Source: Roseomonas rosulenta | GTDB taxonomy: Bacteria; Pseudomonadota; Alphaproteobacteria; Acetobacterales; Acetobacteraceae | Reading direction: 5' to 3' | DNA: 45,682 nt | NCBI RefSeq assembly: GCF_016106005.1 | Contig: NZ_JACADR010000008.1 | Span: 1-45,682, forward strand | Made by a program: the position numbers and the translations under genes | Notes under the pieces: generated by a model | The model's input: the letters and a program-made list of their open reading frames with translations, nothing else | What the model was told of the DNA's origin: nothing | Databases searched by the model: none | Shown: in pieces, positions 32,898-42,676 of the stretch | How the letters are laid out: every line of letters starts with the position of its first letter | Numbering within the stretch: the stretch's first letter is position 1

Positions 32898-34162
32898 GGC
32901 TGGTGAGCTTGGGAACGGCCGGATGCGGCGGTGAACAGCGTCGCCGCGGAAGGCGGCTGGAACTGCGACGTCGGCGGCTGTGCCTGAGCCTCGCACCGGG
33001 CTGTTCCTCCCACACGCCGCCCGACCGCGCCCATGCCGAACAGGGGGCGTAGCCAGGCGGTCCGCCCAATCAGCGCGGCGCCGCCCAGGCTGATCACGAA
33101 GGTCGCCGCCGCGATGACCAGCCCCTTCGAGAGCGGCGCGCCCGTCCAGTCGAACAGCGTCCAGCCGAGCAGCACGATGACGGTCTGGTGCAGCATGTAG
33201 AACGCGAAGGACAGCGGCGCGAAGCTGACGAGGATCGGGACTCGGTGCGCAAGCCAGCGTCGGGCGGCGGCCAGCAGGGCGAGCAGCACGAGCCATTCCG
33301 CCGCGGTGCGCAGGGCGAGGCGCGCCGGCAGCGAAAGATCGAGCAGGCCCATCCCGCCGCGCGCCGCCGGCAGGCCGGCGAACCACAGCGCCGCGGCAAG
33401 GAGCGCCAGTCCCGTCAGCAGCCCCCAGCGCCGCGTCACCGCCGCCTCGAGCGCCGCATTCCGCGCGAACCACCAGCCGAGGATGACGAGCAGGCCATAA
33501 TGCGCATGGTTCGCCCAGTCCGCGACGAGGTCGTGGCTGCCGGGGAAGGCCGGCCGGAGCAGGAGCTCGAGCGCGACCAGGAGTCCGGCTGGCAGCAGCA
33601 ACCGCCAGGGCGATGCAGCGATCCATGCCGCCAGGCGCCGGACGTCTCCGCCGCGCGACACCAGCGCCAGCAGGACAGCGTAGAGCAACAGGTAGGGCAG
33701 GAACCACAGGTGGTGCCAGGAGAAGTTCGCCGCCGGGTAGCAGCAGACGAAGGCCTCCGGCAGGAAGGCCATAAAATCTCCCGCGAAGACCGGCGCGCTC
33801 TGCCGCAGGGGGGCGGCCGGCGTGACCCGTTCCACCCAGACCTGCGGCGGAACCAGCACCAGTATGCCGAAGGCCAGGGGCAGCAGCAGCCGCGCCGCAC
33901 GCTCCCGTAGGAAGGCGGCGGGGCCGCGGCTCTCCAGCGCATAGGCCGCGGCCATGCCCGCCAGCAGGAACAGCAGAGGCATCTGCCACAGCTCGATCGC
34001 GCGCAGCAGGACGGAGGCCCCCGCATGCGGCGCGGCCGCGTCCTTCATGTGCCACGGCGTCGCGTCGAACAGGCGCGCGGTATGGAACGGCACCAGCAGC
34101 AGAACGGCGAGGCTGCGGAGGTTGTCCACGTCGTGGCGGCGGGGGCTGGACGGCGGGGTCAT
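32894..34162 (-). CDS. Membrane acyltransferase (acyltransferase-3 family)
   Basis: The 422-residue polytopic protein starts MTPPSSPRRHDVDNLRSLAVLLLVPFHTARLF, with the conserved N-terminal His (FHTARL) of the acyltransferase-3 family. Ten or so hydrophobic helices follow, with FYMLHQTVIVLLGW near the end. Such proteins O-acylate sugars, glycans or lipids at the membrane. A Gln/Ala/Ser-rich tail of ~40 residues follows the last helix. The ATG at 34162 is used in place of one at 34195, which lies inside the operator. It is divergent from the TetR gene and coupled to the CPBP protease. Confidence 0.8.
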   Translation of the reverse strand: MTPPSSPRRHDVDNLRSLAVLLLVPFHTARLFDATPWHMKDAAAPHAGASVLLRAIELWQMPLLFLLAGMAAAYALESRGPAAFLRERAARLLLPLAFGILVLVPPQVWVERVTPAAPLRQSAPVFAGDFMAFLPEAFVCCYPAANFSWHHLWFLPYLLLYAVLLALVSRGGDVRRLAAWIAASPWRLLLPAGLLVALELLLRPAFPGSHDLVADWANHAHYGLLVILGWWFARNAALEAAVTRRWGLLTGLALLAAALWFAGLPAARGGMGLLDLSLPARLALRTAAEWLVLLALLAAARRWLAHRVPILVSFAPLSFAFYMLHQTVIVLLGWTLFDWTGAPLSKGLVIAAATFVISLGGAALIGRTAWLRPLFGMGAVGRRVGGTARCEAQAQPPTSQFQPPSAATLFTAASGRSQAHQP

Positions 34163-34179
34163 GCGGCACCTAGGATGAA

Positions 34180-34198
34180 TGAATGAACCGATCATTCA
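34180..34198. promoter_or_regulatory. TetR operator overlapping the tetR start codon
   Basis: TGAATGA-ACCGA-TCATTCA is a perfect inverted repeat (7-bp arms, 5-bp spacer). TGAATG...CATTCA is a common operator form for TetR-family repressors. It covers the ATG at 34183 of the tetR-like gene and lies 18 bp upstream of the acyltransferase ATG, so one bound repressor would block both genes. Confidence 0.7.
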
Positions 34199-34923
34199 CT
34201 AAAGACCAGCCGACCGCAATCCGCCGAGGTCCGCGCCCCGCACCGGGCAGGCTTGCCGCCATTGCAGAGGCCGCCGCGCGGGTCTTCACCCGCCAGGGCT
34301 TCCGGCTGTCACAGGTCGCGGACGTGGCGCGCGAGGCGGGCGTGGCTGCCGGAACCGTCTATCTCTACGCCGCCGACAAGGCGGCGCTGCTCGATCTGGC
34401 GATCCGCGTGGCGGGCGGCCTTCGCCTGCCGGCTGGTGACGGGCCCGTGCGGGCCGACCTGGACGCAGTCCTCGCCGAAGCGCTCGGGCCGCGCCTCGCG
34501 CTGCCGCGCATGCAGGCCGTGGCCGCTGGTGACCCCGATTGTGCGGCCACGCTGCGCGACATCGCCGGGGAACTCTACGATCTGCTGGCGCGGGAAGCGC
34601 GCCTCATCCTGCTGCTCGACCGGCTCGGTGCGGAGGTCCCGGAGATCAGCGCCGCCTACGGCACGCGGCTTCGCGCGCGTGCGTTGAAGGATTTTACGCG
34701 CGCGATCCGGCAGCTGGCGATCCGCGGCGACGTGCGGACAGATCTGGAACCGGAACTGGCGGCGCGGGCCGTGCTGGAGATGATCGCCTGGATGGCCATG
34801 CGCCGCCCCGGCAATTCCACGCCACCGGCGGGCGACGAGGCACTGGCGCGCGAGACGACGATCCGTCTTGCGGAAGCCGCCCTGACGCCCGATCGCAGGC
34901 CGCCATCGCGCATCGGGCGCTAA
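34183..34923 (+). CDS. TetR-family transcriptional regulator
   Basis: The 246-residue protein has the TetR N-terminal HTH (IAEAAARVFTRQGFRLSQVADVAREAGVAAGTVYLYAADKAALL) and a helical ligand-binding domain (TetR_C). It is divergent from the acyltransferase-CPBP operon, with its operator sitting over its own start codon, and probably represses both. Its 3' end overlaps the convergent phzF-like gene by four bases. The ligand is unknown. Confidence 0.85.
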   Translation: MNRSFTKDQPTAIRRGPRPAPGRLAAIAEAAARVFTRQGFRLSQVADVAREAGVAAGTVYLYAADKAALLDLAIRVAGGLRLPAGDGPVRADLDAVLAEALGPRLALPRMQAVAAGDPDCAATLRDIAGELYDLLAREARLILLLDRLGAEVPEISAAYGTRLRARALKDFTRAIRQLAIRGDVRTDLEPELAARAVLEMIAWMAMRRPGNSTPPAGDEALARETTIRLAEAALTPDRRPPSRIGR

Positions 34924-35771
34924 CCGGGAAGGGGCAGCGGACCGGCCGAGATCCTCGCCGCGCCGGAGACGCGGATGCCCGTGCCAGCGCCGGGCGGGAT
35001 CTCGGCGCGCAGCAGCGACGGCATGCCCATGTCCTGGCCCTGCAGGATCTCGATGCCGCCGCCATGCGGCCAGCCGAGCGCGCGCAGATAGCCAGCGAAG
35101 GCGGCCGCGGCTGCGCCGGTCGCGGGATCCTCGGCGACACCTCCGGCCGCGAAGGCGTTCCGGGCATGGAAGCGGTGTGGGCTCTCGGCCTGGACCAGCA
35201 TGATGGTGACCAGGCCAGCGTCGCGCATCAGCGCCGCGCCCGCCGCGAGGTCATACGCCATGGCGGCCAGGCGTTCGCGCGAGGAGAGCGCCAGCAGCAG
35301 GTGGCGGGCCCCGGCGCCCATCACGGCCGGCGGCAGGCGCGGGTCGAGTTCCTCCGGCGCGTAGCCGAACAGGGCCAGCGCCTCCTCCAGCAGCGCGGTT
35401 GGGGCCGCCTCGTGCCAGGTCGGCGGCGAGACCAGCGTGGCGATGAGGTGCCCGCCTTCGCGCCGCCCCTCGACCGTGATCTCGGCCTCGTTCAGCAGAA
35501 GGCGATGCACGCCCTCCCCGGCCTGTCGGGCCAGCGCCGCGCCGAGCGCAATGGTGGCGTGGCCGCAGAAGGGCACCTCCATCGCCGGGGCGAAGTACCG
35601 CACGCGCCAGCCGCCCGGCACGGGTGCGGCGAACACAGTCTCGGAATAGCCGAGGTCGGCCGCCACCGCCTGCATCGCCGCGGCCTCGGGCAGCGCGCCG
35701 AGCAGCACGACGCCGGCAGGGTTGCCGCCCGTCCCGTCCATGGCGAAGGCTGCGATGTGTTGCACGTCCAT
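34920..35771 (-). CDS. PhzF-family isomerase/epimerase
   Basis: The 283-residue cytoplasmic protein has the PhzF blocks GGNPAGVV, GYSETVF with catalytic Glu44, MEVPFCGHATIALG in the first half and the mirrored AEDPATGAAAAAF in the second. PhzF proteins isomerise or racemise small metabolites. The phenazine role of the founding member does not apply, as no phz genes are nearby. The ATG at 35771 is preceded by GGGAGA. It is followed on the same strand by no gene, and the TetR gene overlaps its end. Confidence 0.8.
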   Translation of the reverse strand: MDVQHIAAFAMDGTGGNPAGVVLLGALPEAAAMQAVAADLGYSETVFAAPVPGGWRVRYFAPAMEVPFCGHATIALGAALARQAGEGVHRLLLNEAEITVEGRREGGHLIATLVSPPTWHEAAPTALLEEALALFGYAPEELDPRLPPAVMGAGARHLLLALSSRERLAAMAYDLAAGAALMRDAGLVTIMLVQAESPHRFHARNAFAAGGVAEDPATGAAAAAFAGYLRALGWPHGGGIEILQGQDMGMPSLLRAEIPPGAGTGIRVSGAARISAGPLPLPG

Positions 35772-35804
35772 GCGTGTTCTCCCGGGGGAAGACTGACGAT
35801 CAGC

Positions 35805-36245
35805 TCAGATTGGCCGGTACGGCACCCAGACATAGCCAGCGGGTTCGAGAAGATAGGCCTGGCGCAGGCCGTGCGGCTTGTCCTCGGACGGGGCAAGGAC
35901 CGGTGCGCCGTGCTCGCGCGCCCGCGCCTCGGCGGTGTCGGGATCCTGGCCGTAGCGGCGGAGCTCGACACCGCCTCCGCGCGCCTCGAGGCCGTGCACC
36001 GCGGCGGAAAACGGGTGGTGGCGATACGCATGGTCGCCATGCGGCAGCCAGAGCGCCGTCTCGCACCGCATCACCGCGAACTGGTCCTCGACATGGGCCG
36101 CGATCGCGCCGAGCACCACTGTCTGGAACCGCACGGCCTCCGCCACCGATGGCACGAGCAGGTTGACCCCGAGGCCAGGCGGCAGGCCGCAGCCGAAGCA
36201 CATGGGATCCGGTCGGGGCGGGTCCATGGTCGGGTGCAGGCTCAC
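35805..36245 (-). CDS. Glyoxalase/VOC-superfamily protein
   Basis: The 146-residue protein has a beta-alpha-beta-beta-beta pattern. Its N-terminal extension has a short Cys cluster (MCFGCGLPPG), then NLLVPSVAEAVRFQTVVLG, the typical VOC first strand and helix. A conserved C-terminal GYVWVPYRP, with a tail resembling glyoxalase-like stress proteins, completes it. The GTG start at 36245 has a strong GGAGGATCG before it; an ATG at 36227 is an alternative. PhzF follows downstream after 33 bp, so they may be co-transcribed. Substrate and metal are unknown. Confidence 0.7.
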   Translation of the reverse strand: MSLHPTMDPPRPDPMCFGCGLPPGLGVNLLVPSVAEAVRFQTVVLGAIAAHVEDQFAVMRCETALWLPHGDHAYRHHPFSAAVHGLEARGGGVELRRYGQDPDTAEARAREHGAPVLAPSEDKPHGLRQAYLLEPAGYVWVPYRPI

Positions 36246-36375
36246 GGCGATCCTCCAGGCGGGGCGGGGGCTGGCGGGAAGGCTACGGGATGCATGGACG
36301 GGTGTTGGAGATTTAGGTCAGTAAATCTGACCTGCAACCGCGGAGGGTCTCGCCCCTGCGCTCGGGAGTGCGACG

Positions 36376-36999
36376 ATGCTGCGGATCCTCGGCAAGGCCA
36401 CCTCCATCAATGTTCGCAAGGTCCTCTGGACCTGCGCCGAGATCGGCCGTCTCTACACCCGTGAGGATTGGGGCAGCGGCTTCGCCGATACCCGCGTCCC
36501 GGCATTCCTTGCCTTGAACCCCAATGGGCAGGTGCCCGTCCTGGTGGATGGCGAGACCGTCCTGTGGGAGAGCAACACGATCTGCCGCTACCTCGCCGCT
36601 GTCGCCGGACGATCCGACCTTCTGCCCACAAGCCCGGGCATGCGGGCGCGGGTCGAGCAATGGATGGATTGGCAGGCCACCGACCTCAACAGCGCCTGGC
36701 GGGGGGCCTTCATGGGTCTCGTGCGACGCGACCCGACCCATGCAGATCCGCAGCGGATCGCCGCCAGCGTGCAGGCCTGGAACGCGGCGATGGGGATCCT
36801 CGACGCGCGCCTTGCGGCAACCGGGGCCTTCGTGGCGGGCGAGACCTTCACCCTCGGCGACATCGTGCTCGGCCTCTCGGCCAATCGCTGGAGGATGACG
36901 CCGATGGAGCGGCCTCACCTGCCGGCGGTCGAGGCGTGGCTGAACCGCCTCCGCGAGCGGCCCGGCTACCTCGAGCACGGCGACAACGGCATCCCCTAG
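36376..36999 (+). CDS. Glutathione S-transferase
   Basis: The 207-residue GST has an N-terminal thioredoxin fold (LRILGKATSINVRKVLWTCAEIG) with Ser10 as likely glutathione-activating residue. NPNGQVPVLVDGETVLWES binds the peptide backbone of glutathione, and a helical C-terminal domain completes the fold. It is close to the Beta/Theta-like enzymes of proteobacteria, which detoxify electrophiles or reduce disulfides. GGGAG precedes the ATG. It is a single gene, followed by a 7-bp-stem hairpin. Confidence 0.85.
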   Translation: MLRILGKATSINVRKVLWTCAEIGRLYTREDWGSGFADTRVPAFLALNPNGQVPVLVDGETVLWESNTICRYLAAVAGRSDLLPTSPGMRARVEQWMDWQATDLNSAWRGAFMGLVRRDPTHADPQRIAASVQAWNAAMGILDARLAATGAFVAGETFTLGDIVLGLSANRWRMTPMERPHLPAVEAWLNRLRERPGYLEHGDNGIP

Positions 37000-37105
37000 C
37001 GGCTGCGGCCGGACCGCCATGGATCGGGGCAGCCCTCCTGATCGGAAGCCGCGGACTCGCCTCTCACAAAGTCCGCCAGTGGCGACGGTTGGAACCCGGG
37101 CGCAC

Positions 37106-37123
37106 GCCCTCCGGCGAGGGCGG
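37106..37123 (+). terminator. Hairpin downstream of the GST gene
   Basis: CGCCCTC-CGGC-GAGGGCG gives a 7-bp GC stem with a 4-base loop, about 100 bp after the GST stop. There is no T-run, so it is a weak terminator. The 299-bp gap 37000-37298 has no gene I can see. Confidence 0.35.
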
Positions 37124-37298
37124 CACTACGTCGATTGGCCGAAGCGTGCTCATCGCGGGTCTGCACGCCGCACTTCACCACGCCGAAGCACAGTCGGGAC
37201 GACGAACGGCAGAAGCCATGGCGCTGGAGGCTGGTTGCGGGGCCCGGCGTCGGCTGGCCCTCCTAGGTTCTTCTCCGCGCCGGGTCCGCGCGTCTCGG

Positions 37299-37868
37299 CT
37301 ACATCATTCCCATCACAAGGCTATCAGCCGCCTGCCGCTGTTGCTCGGTCAGCACCGTGTAGAGTGGCGTAAGGGCTGCCCTGAGCCGATGCAGCGCCTC
37401 GATGTGCACGGTCGCCATCCGCTCACGCTGCTCGAGGCGCTGGGGCAGCGTGAGGGCTGGCGTGGTCGCCGTCGGCTGCTGCGCTGCCTGCGGCATTTGC
37501 GCGCGCAGTTCAGTCATGGCCCGGCCATTGGCCCGAAGCGCCTCAGCGAAGGCGTTCCACTGCGCCGTCTGCGCCTCAGTGATGCCGATCTCCGCCTTGA
37601 GGAATGCGATGCGTCCCTCGACATGCTCGCCCATCATGCCATGGCCCATCATGCCCGCTCCCATCGGCATGCCGCCGCGCATCATGGGCATCGTCATGCC
37701 GGGGCCCATGCCTGGTCCCGGCATCATGCGACCCGCGCCGACGGGTGCCGAACCCTGCGCTGCGGGCGGGGCAGGTGCAGCCGGCGGTGCGGTCTGCGCC
37801 CATGCGGCGCCACCCAGGCCGACAAGTATCGCCGCGGCGCCGAGCGCAGACTTTCTCGAAAACTGCAT
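37299..37868 (-). CDS. LTXXQ (Spy/CpxP-like) periplasmic protein with Met-rich segment
   Basis: The 189-residue secreted protein has a signal peptide (ALGAAAILVGLGGAAWA). An Ala/Pro linker follows, then a striking Met-rich stretch (about residues 47-80, 13 Met and one His in ~34), and two LTxxQ-type repeats (GITEAQTAQW, LTEQQRQA) in a helical hairpin. LTXXQ proteins are periplasmic chaperones or metal sensors of the CpxP/Spy/CnrX kind; Met-rich segments bind Cu(I) or Ag(I). GGAGGAATGTC precedes the ATG. The DUF302 gene lies upstream on the same strand, 73 bp away. A copper-related role is inferred. Confidence 0.75.
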   Translation of the reverse strand: MQFSRKSALGAAAILVGLGGAAWAQTAPPAAPAPPAAQGSAPVGAGRMMPGPGMGPGMTMPMMRGGMPMGAGMMGHGMMGEHVEGRIAFLKAEIGITEAQTAQWNAFAEALRANGRAMTELRAQMPQAAQQPTATTPALTLPQRLEQRERMATVHIEALHRLRAALTPLYTVLTEQQRQAADSLVMGMM

Positions 37869-37941
37869 GACATTCCTCCGATGGTTTACAATTGGCCCTG
37901 GAGCGTGCACGGCCGGCTGGTGGCGGCCGGGCTGCCGCGGG

Positions 37942-38346
37942 TCAGGCCGTCCCCGCAGCGGCGAGTTCCGCCACCACCTGGCGCAGCTTCTCGCGCACCT
38001 GCGCTGCCGTCTCAGCCAGCGCCGGGTTGTCGATCGCGCGCATCGACGCGACCGGGTCGACCGCCGAGACCTGCACATGGCCATCCGCCATTGCCTGCAG
38101 GACGACATTGCAGGGAAGCATCGTGCCCACCTTGTCCTCGGCCTGGAGGGCCCGGTAGGCCATCTCCGGATTGCAGGCCCCAAGGATGCGGTACGGACGG
38201 AATGCCACGTCGAGCTTCTTCTTCAGCGTCGCCTGCACATCGATATCCGTCAGCACTCCGAATCCATGGCGCTGCAAGGCCTCGGTCGTCGCCGCGACAG
38301 CCCGTTCCATCGGGCCTTCGATGCTGCTCGTGAAGTGGTATGACAT
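37942..38346 (-). CDS. DUF302 protein
   Basis: The 134-residue protein has the DUF302 core (SSIEGPMERAVAATTEALQRHGFGVLTDID, LGACNPEMAYRALQ, VGTMLPCNVVLQ). The CNP and PCN cysteine motifs may bind metal or thiols. No signal peptide is obvious, so it may be cytoplasmic. DUF302 genes are often found with metal or redox stress genes. ATG 38346 has AAAGGACTT upstream; an ATG at 38364 is less well placed. It precedes the LTXXQ gene on the same strand. Confidence 0.7.
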   Translation of the reverse strand: MSYHFTSSIEGPMERAVAATTEALQRHGFGVLTDIDVQATLKKKLDVAFRPYRILGACNPEMAYRALQAEDKVGTMLPCNVVLQAMADGHVQVSAVDPVASMRAIDNPALAETAAQVREKLRQVVAELAAAGTA

Positions 38347-38364
38347 GGAGGCAAGTCCTTTCAC

Positions 38365-38809
38365 GGGTCCGGCCGGATGCGAAGGCGTCAGACGACGCTT
38401 CGTCGGCGCTCACCTTCAGGCGCGGTCTTCGGCGCACCACCGCCAAGGCGGGACCCGAGATCCGCGCCGCGGCCGAACTGACAGGCCATGCAGCATCGTG
38501 AACCGCACAATGGTACATGGCACTGCCACTGAACCGGCCTGAGATGCGCCCGAATCTGCCGCGACGCCGAGGCTGGATCACGATGTGACAACGCGCCGCA
38601 GTCCGGCAGGTTGCACGGCGCTGGATCGGCGGCGAGACGGGGGCGATCCGGCAGGTTGCTGAACTGCTCCGCTACGGCACCATCGAGACTGCTCCAGTCG
38701 ATTGGGAACTGAGGGCAGATGCAGACCCTTCGATCGCCGGCGCCGCAAGCAACTCATGCCCCCTGAAAGGCGTTATCTGCCTGCGGCGCATGGCCGCAGA
38801 AGGCATCCC
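38365..38809. other. Intergenic region, no supported gene
   Basis: This 445-bp stretch shows no convincing CDS on either strand. The plus-strand stretch 38597-38760 reads as broken coding-like sequence (RQVAELLRYGTIETAPVDW), but I cannot identify it. No RNA gene or terminator is apparent. Confidence 0.5.
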
Positions 38810-39073
38810 ATGTTCAAGCTCACAGCCCTCGCATTCATGCCCACCAGCGCCGTGATCTTCGGGATTCTGGTGATCGTGATCCTGAGTTTTCCCTCGGCGA
38901 CGACCGACTTCTCCGAAGGGGCCTGGCTGATCTACGGATCGGCGGCACTGAGCATCGCAATATCGGTTCCGATTGCCTGGCTCGTGGCACGTCGAATGCT
39001 GAACCGACGCGAGCGTCGCCTAATCGATGCTGGCGCAGGCACCGGCACGCACATTGCAGTCCCGCCTTCCTGA
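38810..39073 (+). CDS. Small two-helix membrane protein
   Basis: The 87-residue protein has two hydrophobic helices (LTALAFMPTSAVIFGILVIVIL and WLIYGSAALSIAISVPIAWLVA) and a basic C-terminal tail (RRMLNRRERRLIDAGAG). AGAAGGC lies seven bases before the ATG. I do not recognise a family. It has no close operon partner. Confidence 0.5.
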   Translation: MFKLTALAFMPTSAVIFGILVIVILSFPSATTDFSEGAWLIYGSAALSIAISVPIAWLVARRMLNRRERRLIDAGAGTGTHIAVPPS

Positions 39074-39526
39074 TGCTCGCCGCTGCAAGATCGAGCACGG
39101 CGTGATCGTCTGGTCGAATCAAGCGCCGAGCACGCCTTGGTTCCATTGGCTCCCGCGCCCGGATCTCAATGTTGGCTGCGCGAAGGACGGCGCGATCGCT
39201 CTGTTTTAATGCCTCAGGGAGAGAACTATGTGCTTTTCGGAATGCGGTTGGTAGGGACGCAATCGGCTAACGCTCCCGCATTCCTACCCCAGAGAATTTC
39301 GTTCTCCGGTTCCGTTCCCTGCAGCGGTGAGGATTCCGACCTTCGACCCCGAGGCTGGCCAGCGCGGACCTCGATTGATCGGCGCTCAGACCGGGACCGT
39401 CAGGGATTGGGATCGTCGGCTGGGCGTCCCCCCTCAAGTCGAAGGGTCCAGGGGCCCTTAGGCCCTTGGCGGGTCAGGGCCGGGGGAGGGCAAGGCCCTC
39501 CCCCGCGCCGCGCGCGTGCCGACCTC
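39074..39526. other. Intergenic region, no supported gene
   Basis: About 450 bp between the small membrane protein and MipA contain no convincing CDS. A strong hairpin is annotated separately at 39482-39504. Several G/C-run repeats (GGGCCCTTAGGCCC near 39452) occur just before it. Confidence 0.5.
39482..39504. terminator. Hairpin downstream of mipA
   Basis: GGGGGAGGGC-AAG-GCCCTCCCCC is a perfect 10-bp stem with a 3-base loop, 22 bp past the mipA stop. It is GC-only and lacks a T-run but is otherwise a strong stem-loop. Confidence 0.55.
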
Positions 39527-40339
39527 TCAGGGCAGGAACCTGTAAGCCATGGTCACGCCGACCACGCCCTGTGTCGCGCTGCCGCGGTCCACCAGCGGGC
39601 TGTCGGCTGACTGGCCGAGGATGCGCCCGACCTCGCCGAAGACGATCATGCTCCAGCGCTGGTCGATCACCCAGGTCGCGCCGCCGGCGATCGCGCCGTA
39701 CCAGTAGTCGTTCGGGCGGAACACCGCGTAGCCGCTGCGCTGCGACTGCGTCTCGTCGACCCCGAAGAAGGTCTCGGCGAAGCCGCTGCCCCCCCAGGAC
39801 AGGCGCGGGCCGGCGGAGAGGATCACCTGCGGATGCACGCGCCAGACGCGGTCGGCGCGCGCATCGGCGACCAGGCCAGAATAACCGCCGAAGCCGTAGC
39901 GCACCTCGCCGCGCAGCAGCCAGGTGCCATCGGAATAGGAGACGAAGCCGCCGCCCTCGCCCGACAGGCGGATATCCCCCATGCCGCGCAGCGCGCTGTT
40001 GTCGTCCTGGTCACGGCCGAAGCGCGGGCGCAGCACCAGGCCGGCGGAGAAGGGGCCTTCGCGCAGCACGGTCGCACCGAACCCGTCGCGGAAGGACAGG
40101 AAGACGGTGTCGAAGGGTGCGCGGATCTCCGGTGCGGCCAGCGGCCGCGCCGTGATGTCGTTCGAGCCGAGATAGTCGGGTGTCACCAGCACGCCGAAGC
40201 CGATCCCGATCCGCCACTGGTCGAAGGCCGGCGCGCCGAGCGCGGGTGCTGCCTGGGGGGCCAGGCCGGTCTGCGCCGTGGCGCGGCCGGCCGCAAGGCA
40301 GCCGACCACGAGTGCCAGGATCGGCAGGAAGCGGTGCAT
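39527..40339 (-). CDS. MipA/OmpV-family outer-membrane protein
   Basis: The 270-residue protein has a cleavable signal (MHRFLPILALVVGCLAAGRATAQ) and the alternating-hydrophobicity pattern of a beta barrel. Typical MipA/OmpV segments include IGFGVLVTPDYLGSND, GATVLREGPFSAGLVLRPRFG and the terminal GVTMAYRFLP, whose aromatic end fits BamA recognition. MipA scaffolds murein enzymes; OmpV relatives are adhesins or antibiotic-response proteins. ATG 40339 is used. GGGAGACTTC lies upstream. It is divergent from fhs. The function of this member is not determined. Confidence 0.8.
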   Translation of the reverse strand: MHRFLPILALVVGCLAAGRATAQTGLAPQAAPALGAPAFDQWRIGIGFGVLVTPDYLGSNDITARPLAAPEIRAPFDTVFLSFRDGFGATVLREGPFSAGLVLRPRFGRDQDDNSALRGMGDIRLSGEGGGFVSYSDGTWLLRGEVRYGFGGYSGLVADARADRVWRVHPQVILSAGPRLSWGGSGFAETFFGVDETQSQRSGYAVFRPNDYWYGAIAGGATWVIDQRWSMIVFGEVGRILGQSADSPLVDRGSATQGVVGVTMAYRFLP

Positions 40340-40459
40340 CGATGAAGTCTCCCGGAGGCGCGCCGCCGGGTTCATGCCCGGCACGGTCGGCCCTTTACCA
40401 TTCATGCGGCGCCAGATAAGCGGCCCGGCGCAAGACGCCAAGCAGGGGGACGCCTAGTC

Positions 40460-42130
<1,671 letters not shown>

Positions 42131-42137
42131 TCCGCGG

Positions 42138-42163
42138 CCGCGACGCCCGGCCGGGCGTCGCGG
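42138..42163. terminator. Perfect palindrome between fhs and the convergent hypothetical gene
   Basis: Positions 42138-42163 form a perfect 26-bp palindrome; the right half CCGGGCGTCGCGG mirrors the left half. It lies 8 bp after the fhs stop and 10 bp from the end of the convergent gene, so a bidirectional terminator is likely. There is no T-run. Confidence 0.6.
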
Positions 42164-42172
42164 CGCGATGGC

Positions 42173-42586
42173 TCAGCGGCCGAGCGCCGGCCAGGCGTTG
42201 GAGTCGGCGGTGTCGGGCAGGACCTGGCGCCGCATGCCGGGATACTTCTCGTAGAAGCACCTCTCGGCCTGCGCCTTGATCAGGCCGAAGACGGGCATGG
42301 CGCGGATGGCCCGGCAGCGCGGCCCGCCATTGTCGTAGAGCTCGCCCGCGCCGTCGGGCTTGAAGAACAGCTTCGCCCAGGCATTGCCGGGGATGTAGAC
42401 GCTGATCTCGGCGCCGTTGGTCACGTAGAAGGAGATGTGGACGTTCTCGCCGTCTCGCGCATGCGGTGCGCAGACGGTGATGTGGCACTGCATGGGCAGC
42501 AGCCAGCCCGTGCTCTCGTTGTGGAGCAGGCCATAGTCGTAGATGCCGAGCGACCAGTCCGGCGCGCCATTGATCCAACCTGCCAC
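42173..42586 (-). CDS. Conserved hypothetical protein
   Basis: The 137-residue protein begins VAGWINGAPDWSLGIYDYG at a GTG (42586) with GGGAGA six bases upstream, which is preferred over a TTG at 42634. It has beta-strand-like segments (HITVCAPHARDGENVHISFYV, EISVYIPGNAWAKLFFKP) and a conserved-looking tail (CFYEKYPGMRRQVLPDT). No signal peptide or membrane helix is visible. I do not recognise the family. It is not linked to an operon partner. Confidence 0.55.
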   Translation of the reverse strand: MAGWINGAPDWSLGIYDYGLLHNESTGWLLPMQCHITVCAPHARDGENVHISFYVTNGAEISVYIPGNAWAKLFFKPDGAGELYDNGGPRCRAIRAMPVFGLIKAQAERCFYEKYPGMRRQVLPDTADSNAWPALGR

Positions 42587-42676
42587 CGAGTCTCTCCCTG
42601 AGCGTGGGTGCGCGATGACCGCGCGATCCTGCAAGCATATCGCACGAGCGGCCGGGGTGCGCCCGCGAATGCGCCG

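Noticed and set aside
38597-38760. Broken toxin or transposase remnant
   Set aside because: The translated text looks coding-like but matches no family I recognise; left as unassigned intergenic sequence.
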